From positions 64,490 to 128,489 of the forward strand of contig NZ_JPLA01000013.1 of NCBI RefSeq assembly GCF_001010355.1: DNA of 64,000 nt. Reading direction: 5' to 3'. The first letter of the stretch is position 1. Each line of letters begins with the position of its first letter. This stretch comes from Dyella japonica DSM 16301. Lineage in GTDB: Bacteria > Pseudomonadota > Gammaproteobacteria > Xanthomonadales > Rhodanobacteraceae. The notes beneath the pieces are model-generated. The model saw nothing but the letters and a program-made list of their open reading frames with translations. It was not told the DNA's origin and did not search any database. The position numbers and the translations under genes are program-made. Shown here piece by piece: positions 37,456 through 45,127 of this stretch.

Positions 37456-37890
37456 TCAGGCCAGATGCAGCAGGGCAGCCAGGGGGCGCGGCCGGACCAG
37501 CAGGTCGGCCAGGGTGTGCTGGTCCAGCTCCCGGTACATCGCTCCCATGGCCTGGCCGAGGATGCCCTTGAGGCGGCAGGCCGGCGTAATGCGGCAGCGG
37601 GACGTGGCGGGGTCGAAGCACTCGACCAGGGCGTCCGCGGCTTCGCAGGCCCGGACTATCGCGCCAATGGAGATGGCCGAGGGGTCGCGCGCCAGCTGCA
37701 TGCCGCCCCCTTTGCCGCGCACGGTTTCGACGTAGCCCTCGCGTGCCAGCCAGTTCACCACCTTCATCAGGTGGTTGCCGGAAATGCCATAAGCCGTCGC
37801 GATATCGCCGCGCGTGACCAGCGTTCCCTGGTTGACGCCCACGTACATGAGGGTGCGCAGGCAGTAGTCGGTAAAGACATTTAGTCGCAT
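37456..37890 (-). CDS. nsrR: Nitric-oxide-sensing Rrf2-family repressor NsrR
   Basis: A 144-residue Rrf2 protein with an N-terminal winged helix (MRLNVFTDYCLRTLMYVG, GISGNHLMKVVNWL). The Fe-S ligands C91, C99 and C105 in ECFDPATSRC and ITPACRL match the NsrR pattern, not IscR (whose spacing is different). NO destroys the cluster and releases repression. ATG at 37890 was preferred over 37920 because it restores the family N-terminus. An 11-1-11 palindrome that looks like an NsrR site lies 11-33 bases upstream. The nearby nnrS and truncated haemoglobin are plausible targets. Confidence 0.92.
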   Translation of the reverse strand: MRLNVFTDYCLRTLMYVGVNQGTLVTRGDIATAYGISGNHLMKVVNWLAREGYVETVRGKGGGMQLARDPSAISIGAIVRACEAADALVECFDPATSRCRITPACRLKGILGQAMGAMYRELDQHTLADLLVRPRPLAALLHLA

Positions 37891-37900
37891 GGTCTGGAAT

Positions 37901-37923
37901 AAGATGTATTTACAATACATATT
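37901..37923. promoter_or_regulatory. NsrR-type 11-1-11 operator
   Basis: AAGATGTATTT and CAATACATATT flank one base and are near-perfect inverted repeats (9 of 11 pairs). This has the size and AT-rich form of known NsrR sites. It lies between nsrR (minus) and the FNR-type gene (plus), and could repress both. Confidence 0.65.
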
Positions 37924-38003
37924 ATGTTGGACCGTTGCGGGAGGAAAGCCAGGCCCGGTCGACGGAGCGGCAGCGTCTACCTGAATCCGACTACGAGTTC
38001 GTC

Positions 38004-38774
38004 ATGCCTACCGAACTGCTCAGCATCCGCGGGGCCTCCGCGCCGGCCGACATGCCGGACGACGATGCCGTGCCGTGCTGCCACAGTTGTGCGTATGCGC
38101 ATGCCTGCCAGGGCGAGGGCTACGGCAAGCGCGAGCTGGCGGCCTTGCAGTGCGTGGTCGAGCCGGTGCCGTCGGTGGCGAGCGGGGAGCATCTGTTTCG
38201 TCGTGGCGAGCCGTTTCGTGCCCTGTACGCGGTGAGCTCAGGCAGCGTGAAGACGTCGATCTTTACGCGCGATGGGCGCGAACAGGTGCTGGGTTTCTAT
38301 CTACCGGGCGAGGTGGTGGGTCTCAACGGCATCTATCCGGAGAGCTACCCCTGCGATGCGCTGGCATTGGAGCGTTCGTCGTTCTGCCATCTGGCATTCC
38401 CTGCCATGAGGTCCTTGGCGACCGAGCTTCCGGTGGTGCAGCAGCATCTGTTCCGCATGCTGAGCAAGGAGCTTGGCATGGCCAGCCTGTTGGCGGGCGA
38501 GCATTCCGCCGAGGAACGCGTGGCCGCCTTCCTGCTGGACCTGGGCGAGCGCTACGCGCGGCGCGGGCAGTCCTCGACGGTGTTCCGGCTGGCCATGTCG
38601 CGCAGCGATATCGCCAGCTATCTGCGGCTGGCGCCCGAAACCGTGAGTCGGGTGATCAGCCGGTTCCGCGACAAGCATTGGGTGAGCATCCATGGGCGTC
38701 GCGTACAGCTGCACGACGTCGACGCACTGGGCGAGTTGGGCTACGCCCTGGTCCAGCTCACGGCAGCCGCGTGA
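38004..38774 (+). CDS. fnr: FNR-type oxygen-sensing regulator (Crp/Fnr family), copy 1
   Basis: A 256-residue Crp/Fnr regulator. The N-terminal cysteines C26, C29 and C35 in CHSCAYAHAC plus C128 (SSFCHLAF) correspond to the four ligands of the FNR [4Fe-4S] cluster. A cyclic-nucleotide-like beta barrel (about 55-160) and the HTH with recognition helix LAPETVSRVISRF follow, so TTGAT/TTGAC-type sites are expected. ATG at 38004 was chosen; an open frame begins at TTG 37935 but lacks a ribosome site. It is divergent from nsrR and converges on the cco genes, overlapping the ccoS end by 17 bases. Confidence 0.9.
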   Translation: MPTELLSIRGASAPADMPDDDAVPCCHSCAYAHACQGEGYGKRELAALQCVVEPVPSVASGEHLFRRGEPFRALYAVSSGSVKTSIFTRDGREQVLGFYLPGEVVGLNGIYPESYPCDALALERSSFCHLAFPAMRSLATELPVVQQHLFRMLSKELGMASLLAGEHSAEERVAAFLLDLGERYARRGQSSTVFRLAMSRSDIASYLRLAPETVSRVISRFRDKHWVSIHGRRVQLHDVDALGELGYALVQLTAAA

Positions 38775-38967
38775 GCTTGGGATCGTCGACGTTCGTCTCG
38801 TCACGGGACGGCGCGGGCGTGGCATGGTCGTTCTCTTCCATCAGCGGCAGCACGCCAGGACTGTCCAGGTCGTCGAATTGCTGGTGATGGACGGCCCAGA
38901 AGAACACGCCGACCGCCGCGACGACGATCAGGAAGGTGACGGGTATCAGCACCAGGATGATGTTCAT
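38758..38967 (-). CDS. ccoS: cbb3 oxidase maturation protein CcoS
   Basis: A 69-residue single-span membrane protein; NIILVLIPVTFLIVVAAVGVFFW is the membrane segment (given here only as its residues 2-24) and is followed by AVHHQQFDDLDSPG, the CcoS hallmark. CcoS is needed for cofactor insertion into cbb3 oxidase. ATG at 38967 overlaps the ccoI stop by four bases. Last gene of the cco operon; its stop lies inside the end of the convergent FNR gene. Confidence 0.9.
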   Translation of the reverse strand: MNIILVLIPVTFLIVVAAVGVFFWAVHHQQFDDLDSPGVLPLMEENDHATPAPSRDETNVDDPKLTRLP

Positions 38968-41153
38968 GCGTCGGTGCCTTGGCGGATCGGGCGGCGGCCC
39001 ACGCGCATGGCGTTGAGCACCACCACCAGCGAGCTGGCGGACATGCCCACGGCGGCCAGCCACGGCGGCACCCAGCCGAGTGCGGCAAATGGGACGGCAC
39101 ACAGGTTGTAGGCCAGCGACCAGCGACGGCCCTGGGTCACCCGGTGGCGCACCTCCCTGGCGATGCGGCGGGCCTCGACGAGGCCGTGAAGCTGCCCGTG
39201 CATCAGCAGCAGATCGGCGTTGGCCTGGGAGAGTTCGGTGCCCGAGGTGAGTGCGGCGGAAACGTCGGCGGCGGCGAGGATGGGCGCGTCGTTGTTGCCA
39301 TCGCCCACGGCGAGCGTCACGTGTCCTTGCTTCTTCTTGAGCTTGAGCAGCGCCAGCTTGTCCAATGGCGTCTGCCGCGCATGACTTTCGCTCACGCCCA
39401 GCGCAGCAGCGGCGGCGGCAACGCGCGAGGCTGCGTCGCCGCTGGCCATCACGGTGTCGATGCCTTCGGCGCGAAGCTCAGCCAGCGTAGCCAGTGCATC
39501 GCTGCGCACAGCTTCGTCCACGTGCAGTGCTGCAAGCGGGCCGTGTTCGTCGCAGAGATAGAGATCCTCGCGGTCCTGGCCATCCGTGCGGCGACCCAGG
39601 CGCAGGGCGTGACCATCGATCTCGCCGGCGATGCCGTGACCGGGCAGTATCGCCATATGCTGGACCTCGCCCGAGCGAGTCGTGTTGGTGACCTGGGCCA
39701 CGGCTTTGGCCAGCGGGTGCGAACTGCGCGACGCCAGCGCGCCGGCGAGGCTCATCCACGCCACGTCCTGGCGGAAGGCATGCGACGCGGAGACGTCGAT
39801 ACAAGGCGTGGTGAGCGTGCCGGTCTTGTCGAACACCGCCACGTCAACGCGTGCCATGGTGTCCAGCGCGGCGCTGTCGACCACCAGTACGCCGCGTTGG
39901 GCGAGCACGCCCAGCGCACGGGTCATGGCGCTGGGCGCCGTCAGCGCAAACGCGCAGGGGCAGGCAATCACCAGCACGGCAATGGCCGACTCGAACGCCT
40001 TGGCGGGATCGACCAGCAGCCATCCCGCCGCGGTCAGCAGGGTCAGCAGCAGGACGCGTGCGATGAAGGGGCGTAGATCGGCGTGATCGGTGCTTGCGAC
40101 GGCTTCGCGTGCCATGCGTGTGCGCGCGCTCAGCGCGCCGATACGCGCGGCGGCGGTGTGCTTGCCGCTGTGTTGCACGCGCAAGGTGGCGACGCCATCG
40201 AGCACGATGCTGCCCGCCGCCAGTGGCGCGCCGCGGTAGCGCGTGACCGGCCGCGATTCACCGGTCATGGCCGACTCGTCCAGCTGGACGGCATCGCTTT
40301 CGAGTTCGCCATCGGCAGGCACGGTGGCGCCCTCGGCGATGTGCACGCGGTCGCCGGGCAGGAGCTCCATCGCCGGCATGGTTTCCAGCGTGCCATCGGC
40401 GCGATAGCGCTGGGCGAGCAGGGGTGTGCCATCGACCGCCGCGTCGCCCAGTGCGGTGTTGCGGTGCTGCGCCCGGCGTTCGACGTAGCGCGCGGCCAGC
40501 AGCAGAAAAACAAACATCGTGATGGAGTCAAAATAGATCTCGCCATGACCGCGCAGCGTGTTGGCGGCACTGGCCAGGAACACCAGCCACACGGCCACGG
40601 CAATGGGCAGGTTCATGCCCAGCGTGCGTGCGCGCAACTCGTGCAGCGCGCCGTCGGTGAAGGGGCGTGCGCTGTACACGACGACCGGCAGCGACGAGAG
40701 CAGGCCCAGCCAGCGAAACAGTTCCCGCGTGGTGAAGTCCACGAAGTCCACCACACCGAGGTAGATCACCAGGGCATACGTCATCACCTGCATGGTGAAC
40801 ATGCCGGCGACCAGCAGCCGCTTGAGCAGGTCGCGTGCTTCCCGTTGGTCGCTGTCGTCGGCGCTGTCGAGCCCGAGCGGTTGCGCGGGGCATTGCAGGC
40901 TGGCGAAGGCACGCAGCAGCGCGGGCAGGCTGGTGCGTGAGTCATCCCAGATGACATGGGCACGGCGCGAGGCCAGGTCGATGCGTACCCGCTGGACGCC
41001 CGGCAAGCCGTGCAGCAGCTGGTCCAGCTGCATCACGTGGCGGGCGTCGTGCAACGCAGCGAGGCGGAAGCTGGCTTCGCGCTTGCCGTCGCGCCGCAAA
41101 CGCAGCACCTGCGCGGCAAGTTGCGGATGCGCCCAGACTTCGTAGGCGTTCAT
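38964..41153 (-). CDS. ccoI: Copper-transporting P-type ATPase CcoI (FixI) for cbb3 assembly
   Basis: A 729-residue P1B-type ATPase delivering copper for the CcoN active site. It shows the actuator MTGES (296-300), the membrane metal site ACPCAFAL (CPC 398-400), DKTGTLT (Asp442), and GDGNNDAPIL. The first 100 residues have a ferredoxin-like shape (HDARHVMQLDQLLHGLPGVQRVRIDL) but no CxxC metal motif and only one Cys (C88), so the N-terminal metal-binding site looks lost. ATG at 41153 overlaps the short fixH-like gene by four bases. Confidence 0.92.
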   Translation of the reverse strand: MNAYEVWAHPQLAAQVLRLRRDGKREASFRLAALHDARHVMQLDQLLHGLPGVQRVRIDLASRRAHVIWDDSRTSLPALLRAFASLQCPAQPLGLDSADDSDQREARDLLKRLLVAGMFTMQVMTYALVIYLGVVDFVDFTTRELFRWLGLLSSLPVVVYSARPFTDGALHELRARTLGMNLPIAVAVWLVFLASAANTLRGHGEIYFDSITMFVFLLLAARYVERRAQHRNTALGDAAVDGTPLLAQRYRADGTLETMPAMELLPGDRVHIAEGATVPADGELESDAVQLDESAMTGESRPVTRYRGAPLAAGSIVLDGVATLRVQHSGKHTAAARIGALSARTRMAREAVASTDHADLRPFIARVLLLTLLTAAGWLLVDPAKAFESAIAVLVIACPCAFALTAPSAMTRALGVLAQRGVLVVDSAALDTMARVDVAVFDKTGTLTTPCIDVSASHAFRQDVAWMSLAGALASRSSHPLAKAVAQVTNTTRSGEVQHMAILPGHGIAGEIDGHALRLGRRTDGQDREDLYLCDEHGPLAALHVDEAVRSDALATLAELRAEGIDTVMASGDAASRVAAAAAALGVSESHARQTPLDKLALLKLKKKQGHVTLAVGDGNNDAPILAAADVSAALTSGTELSQANADLLLMHGQLHGLVEARRIAREVRHRVTQGRRWSLAYNLCAVPFAALGWVPPWLAAVGMSASSLVVVLNAMRVGRRPIRQGTDA

Positions 41154-41365
41154 CGCGATGGCGGTCGGTGGTCGTGGGTGGTGGCCGGTACGCCCATCAC
41201 GGGCGGCGGTGCGTCGACGGGTTCATCGGCATGGCGTGCGCCCAGCACGATCATCCACACGCAGCCCGCCATGGATGCCGCAAAGATGGCGGCGCCCAGC
41301 CACAGCACCGGTTGCCGATACCAGCGTCCGCCGTCATGGACGGCGATGTCATCGTGAGTCCGCAT
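41150..41365 (-). CDS. Short FixH/CcoH-like single-span membrane protein
   Basis: A 71-residue protein with one membrane helix (about 21-41, VLWLGAAIFAASMAGCVWMIVLGA) and a Pro/His-rich tail. It occupies the ccoH/fixH position between ccoP and ccoI, overlapping both (17 bases into ccoP, 4 into ccoI). FixH proteins are usually about 150-170 residues; only the N-terminal membrane anchor is kept here, the periplasmic domain is missing. It may be a reduced CcoH or an unrelated small assembly factor. Confidence 0.65.
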   Translation of the reverse strand: MRTHDDIAVHDGGRWYRQPVLWLGAAIFAASMAGCVWMIVLGARHADEPVDAPPPVMGVPATTHDHRPPSR

Positions 41366-42257
41366 GATCCGTATGGGAGACGTGATACACGTAGGAGGCA
41401 AGCACGCGGATCTGGTCGTCCGTGAGCCGCGGGCTCCACGCCGGCATATGTCCCTGCCGCCCGTCGCGTATGCTGTGCTCGATATCCGCCTGCGTGCCAC
41501 CATGCAGCCAGACCTGGTCGGTGAGATCGGGTGCACCCAGCGCGGGATTGCCCTTGCCTTCGGGGCCGTGGCAGGCCGCGCAGGTGACAAACAATGGCTT
41601 GGCCGCGGCGGCAGCCTTCTCGTCATGTGGGCGGCCGGAGAGGCCGAGCACGTATTGCGCGAGGTTCTTCACGTTGTCCTCGCCCAGGCTGGCCCATGGC
41701 GGCATCACGCCGCTGCGTCCATCATGGATGGACGTATAGATGTCCTTGCCGTTGCCGCCATACAGCCAGTCCTTGTCGGTGAGGTCTGGCGCGCCCAGCA
41801 AGATGTTGCCCGTTGCCGCGCGACCATGGCAGGCCGCGCAGTTGTCCTGAAAAAGGCGCTTGCCCAGCTGCTGTGCATTGGGGTCGCCCGCCAGCTGCTC
41901 GATGGGATAGAGCGAGAAGCGCTTCATCATATCGTCGAGCTTGGCATCGTTGGCGGCGGTGTTGGCGGCCAGTTCGCCGTGCGAAGTCCAGTTCAGCACG
42001 CCCTTGTAGCGGCCAAAGCCCGGGAACAACACCAGATAGGCGATGCCGATGACGAACATGGCGGCGGACATGATGATCCACCACATCGGCAACCGGCGTA
42101 CGCCTTCGCGCAGTACGCCGTGGGCCCAGACATGTCCACTGGTGCCGTCTTCGCGCACGGGAATCTTGGCGCGCGGTGCCCACAGGAACAGAAAGAACGT
42201 GATGCCCAGATTGAGCACCACCAGGAACATGATCCATAGCGACCAGAACAGGCTCAT
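41349..42257 (-). CDS. ccoP: cbb3-type cytochrome c oxidase subunit III (CcoP, dihaem)
   Basis: A 302-residue membrane-anchored dihaem cytochrome c. Two N-terminal helices are followed by two CxxCH motifs, CAACHGRA near 141 and CAACHGPE near 229, each with a later Met ligand candidate (GVMPPWASL, GHMPAWSPR). It passes electrons to CcoO/CcoN. It overlaps ccoQ by four bases and the fixH-like gene by 17. Length and layout are typical. Confidence 0.95.
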   Translation of the reverse strand: MSLFWSLWIMFLVVLNLGITFFLFLWAPRAKIPVREDGTSGHVWAHGVLREGVRRLPMWWIIMSAAMFVIGIAYLVLFPGFGRYKGVLNWTSHGELAANTAANDAKLDDMMKRFSLYPIEQLAGDPNAQQLGKRLFQDNCAACHGRAATGNILLGAPDLTDKDWLYGGNGKDIYTSIHDGRSGVMPPWASLGEDNVKNLAQYVLGLSGRPHDEKAAAAAKPLFVTCAACHGPEGKGNPALGAPDLTDQVWLHGGTQADIEHSIRDGRQGHMPAWSPRLTDDQIRVLASYVYHVSHTDHADSR

Positions 42258-42445
42258 GCGTCAGCGTCCTTGGCAGCGGTCGAGGCGGCGCTTGTCGGCG
42301 GGGCATCGTCTTCCATCGGCAACTGCGCCATGCGCGAGAAGGCGCGGCGATGATGGCCGCTCCAGGCCCAGGCCCAGATGCCGATGAAGGTGACCATCAT
42401 GAAGACGATGATGACGCCGGTCAGGTGTCCCCACAGTTCGTTCAT
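42254..42445 (-). CDS. ccoQ: cbb3-type oxidase small subunit CcoQ
   Basis: A 63-residue protein with one membrane helix ([19 protein letters not shown] region, residues 10-28) and a cytoplasmic tail with [12 protein letters not shown], typical of CcoQ, which stabilises the complex. It overlaps ccoO and ccoP by four bases each, giving translational coupling. Confidence 0.88.
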   Translation of the reverse strand: MNELWGHLTGVIIVFMMVTFIGIWAWAWSGHHRRAFSRMAQLPMEDDAPPTSAASTAAKDADA

Positions 42446-43098
42446 GGCGCGCCTCCATCGGTGGCGGGATGCGAAGGCACGGCGGCGGTGGGCTCATTGC
42501 GGATGCCCAGCCCTTGCAGGTACGCCACCAGGGCATCGAGTTCGGTCTTGTCCTTGACGGCGTCGGCTGCACCGGCGATGTCTGCGTCGCTATATGGGTC
42601 GCCGAGCTTGCGCAGGCCGCGCATGCGTGCCTGGATGTCCGACGCGTCGAGGGTCGTTTTTGCCAGCCACGGGTAGCCGGGCATGTTCGACTGCGGGACC
42701 ACCTGGCGCGGGTTCATCATGTGCAGCACATGCCACTGGTCCGAATACTTGCCGCCCACGCGTGCCAGATCCGGCCCCGTGCGCTTGGAGCCCCACTGGA
42801 ACGGGCGGTCGTAGACGGATTCCTCCGCGATCGAATAGTGGCCGTAGCGCTGCGTTTCGGCGCGCAACGCGCGAATCATCTGCGAGTGGCACAGGTAGCA
42901 ACCTTCACGCACGTAGATATCGCGACCGGCAAGACGCAGCGGGTCATAGGGCTTTACTCCCGCCGGCGCGCTCACCTCGTGGGCCCGCATGAAGAGCGGC
43001 GTGATCTCGGCAAGACCGCCGATGGAAACCATGATCGCGGTCAGAACGCCAAGCAGTGCGGCATTCTTCTCGATGGCTTCGAAGTGTCGATAGGCCAT
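42442..43098 (-). CDS. ccoO: cbb3-type cytochrome c oxidase subunit II (CcoO, monohaem)
   Basis: A 218-residue monohaem cytochrome c anchored by an N-terminal helix. [13 protein letters not shown] carries the CxxCH haem site (C67, C70, H71), and [15 protein letters not shown] and NMPGYPWLA (Met ligand) follow as in other CcoO. ATG at 43098 gives the canonical [12 protein letters not shown] start. The frame is open far upstream, to 44628, but there it overlaps ccoN out of frame. It begins 11 bases after the ccoN stop. Confidence 0.95.
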   Translation of the reverse strand: MAYRHFEAIEKNAALLGVLTAIMVSIGGLAEITPLFMRAHEVSAPAGVKPYDPLRLAGRDIYVREGCYLCHSQMIRALRAETQRYGHYSIAEESVYDRPFQWGSKRTGPDLARVGGKYSDQWHVLHMMNPRQVVPQSNMPGYPWLAKTTLDASDIQARMRGLRKLGDPYSDADIAGAADAVKDKTELDALVAYLQGLGIRNEPTAAVPSHPATDGGAP

Positions 43099-43109
43099 GG
43101 GCGCGCTCC

Positions 43110-44576
43110 TCAACCCACCGCCGGAATCGGCGCCGGAATCTGGTCCGGCTCCGGTTCGGGAATCGGCACGGGGATCGGCTTGATGATCCGTGCACGCGCG
43201 TCGGCCGCCGTATGCCACAGGTTCCAGGCCATCACGACCATGCCCGACAGCACCAGCAGGCCGCCCATCCAGCGGATCAGGTACATCGGCTTGATCGCGA
43301 TCAGGCTGTCGAGGAAGGAGTAGGTGAGCGAGCCGTCCGCATTGGTGGCGCGCCACATCACGCCCTCGGTGACGCCGGCCGTCCACATCGAGCCGATGTA
43401 CATCAGCAGGCCCATGATGTGCAGCCAGAAATGCACTTCCATCGCCTTCTGCGAATACATCGCCGGCCGGCCCAGCGCGCGCGGCGCCATCGCGTAGAGC
43501 GAGCCGATGGTGATCATGGCCACCCAGCCGATCGAGCCCGAATGCACGTGGGCGATGGTCCAGTCGGTGTAGTGCGACAGCGAGTTCACCGTCTTGATCG
43601 CCATCATCGAACCTTCGAAGGTGGCGGCGGCGTAGAACACCAGCGACATCACCATGAACTTGGCGGCGGCGTCGGTCTTGAGGCGTGCCCACGAGCCGTT
43701 GAAGGTGAGCAGTCCATTGGCGGCCGAGCCCCAGCTGGGCATCAGCAACACCAGCGAAAACGCCATGCCGACCGACTGCACCCAGTCGGGCAGGGCGGTA
43801 TACATCAGATGGTGCGAGCCCGCCCACATGTACACCGAGATGAGCGCCCAGAAATTGACGATGGAGAAGCGGTAGCTCCACAGCGGCTGCTGCGCCTGGC
43901 GCGGCACGAAGTAATACATCATGCCCAGGAAGCCTGCGGTGAGGAAAAACGCCACCGCGTTGTGGCCGTACCACCACTGCACCATCGCATCGACCACGCC
44001 CGAATACACCGGGTAGGACTTGGTCAGGCTGATCGGCAGCGCGATGTTGTTGACGATGTGCAGCAGGCCCACCGCGATGATGAAGGCGCCGTAGTACCAG
44101 TTCGCCACGTAGATGTGGCGGATGCGCCGCCGCGCCAGCGTGGCGAAGAACACCGCGCCGAACGACACCCAGACCACCGCGATCAGGATGTCCACGAACC
44201 ATTCGGGCTCGGCGTATTCCTTGCTCTGGGTGATGCCCAGCGGCATGGTGGTCATGGCCAGCACGCAGACCAGCTGCCATCCCCAGAAGGTGAGTTCGGC
44301 CAGTCTGGACATGGCCAGTCGGGTGTGGCCGGTGCGCTGGACCACGTAGTAACAGGTACCCATCAGGGCCGAGCCGCCGAACGCGAAGATCACGCCGAAG
44401 GTGTGGTCCGGCCGGATGCGGCTGAAGGTCAGCCAGGGCAGGTCGAAGTTCAGCGCGGGCCACATCAGCTCGGCGGCGGCATAAACGCCCACCGACATGC
44501 CGATGATGCCCCAGACGGCGGCCGCCAGCAGGAACAGACGCACTACCTTGTCGTCGTAATACTCGGTATTCGGCAT
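43110..44576 (-). CDS. ccoN: cbb3-type cytochrome c oxidase subunit I (CcoN)
   Basis: A 488-residue haem-copper oxidase catalytic subunit with about 12 membrane helices. Histidine ligands are visible in [28 protein letters not shown] (with the Tyr linked to copper chemistry in cbb3), [10 protein letters not shown] and HVHSGSIGW. The end carries a Pro-rich tail ([15 protein letters not shown]) that is unusual in length. It is the first gene of the ccoNOQP-fixH-ccoI-ccoS operon and is preceded by an FNR-type box 57 bases upstream. It reduces O2 at low oxygen with high affinity. Confidence 0.97.
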   Translation of the reverse strand: MPNTEYYDDKVVRLFLLAAAVWGIIGMSVGVYAAAELMWPALNFDLPWLTFSRIRPDHTFGVIFAFGGSALMGTCYYVVQRTGHTRLAMSRLAELTFWGWQLVCVLAMTTMPLGITQSKEYAEPEWFVDILIAVVWVSFGAVFFATLARRRIRHIYVANWYYGAFIIAVGLLHIVNNIALPISLTKSYPVYSGVVDAMVQWWYGHNAVAFFLTAGFLGMMYYFVPRQAQQPLWSYRFSIVNFWALISVYMWAGSHHLMYTALPDWVQSVGMAFSLVLLMPSWGSAANGLLTFNGSWARLKTDAAAKFMVMSLVFYAAATFEGSMMAIKTVNSLSHYTDWTIAHVHSGSIGWVAMITIGSLYAMAPRALGRPAMYSQKAMEVHFWLHIMGLLMYIGSMWTAGVTEGVMWRATNADGSLTYSFLDSLIAIKPMYLIRWMGGLLVLSGMVVMAWNLWHTAADARARIIKPIPVPIPEPEPDQIPAPIPAVG

Positions 44577-44632
44577 GGGAATTCCGCCCTGGTCGATGGC
44601 AGGATGTTGCGCCGCACGGTCGTCGCATATCG

Positions 44633-44646
44633 ATGACCTAAGTCAA
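44633..44646 (-). promoter_or_regulatory. FNR/Anr-type box upstream of ccoN
   Basis: On the minus strand TTGAC-TTAG-GTCAT matches TTGAC-N4-GTCAA except for the last base. It lies 57 bases before the ccoN ATG. The other direction leads to fdxA, so it may serve both genes. FNR-type proteins encoded at 38004 and 49121 are candidate readers. Confidence 0.65.
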
Positions 44647-44794
44647 AATTTGTAGGACATGGCTGCCATGTGCGGCGGCGTATTGCCTCAGTCCGGTCGG
44701 AAGCGTGCCCAGAGCCACGCGCGATTTTGACTCCCATCAATGCCGGCGCCGGCGGCGCTGATGCAAGCTTGGCGCTCGCCCTGTGAGTGCGGCC

Positions 44795-45118
44795 ATGACC
44801 CACGTCGTCACCGAGAACTGCATCAACTGCAAGCACACCGACTGCGTCGAGGTGTGCCCGGTGGATTGTTTCCACGAGGGTCCGAACTTCCTGGTGATCG
44901 ATCCGGACGAATGCATCGACTGCACGCTATGCGTCGAGGAATGCCCGGTCGGCGCCATCTATGCGCAGGACGACGTGCCCGCAGGTCAGGAACTGTTCCT
45001 GGCCCTGAATGCGGAGCTGGCCAGGCAATGGCCGGTGATCGACGCCAAGATTCCCGCGATGCCCGAAGCGGCAGCCTGGGACGGCCGCCCGCACAAGCTG
45101 CCCCTGCTTATTCGCTGA
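44795..45118 (+). CDS. fdxA: 7Fe ferredoxin FdxA ([3Fe-4S][4Fe-4S])
   Basis: A 107-residue ferredoxin of the Azotobacter FdI/FdxA type. The N-terminal cluster cysteines are in [17 protein letters not shown], the second set in [18 protein letters not shown] at 44795 gives the normal 107-residue length; a GTG at 44783 would add four residues. It is divergent from ccoN with the FNR-type box between them and ends about ten bases from the convergent permease gene. A role in low-oxygen electron transfer is likely. Confidence 0.94.
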   Translation: MTHVVTENCINCKHTDCVEVCPVDCFHEGPNFLVIDPDECIDCTLCVEECPVGAIYAQDDVPAGQELFLALNAELARQWPVIDAKIPAMPEAAAWDGRPHKLPLLIR

Positions 45119-45127
45119 GCGCCCGGA

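Noticed and set aside
43099..44628. Upstream open extension of the ccoO frame
   Set aside because: It runs through ccoN in another frame; ccoO starts at 43098 with the family N-terminus.
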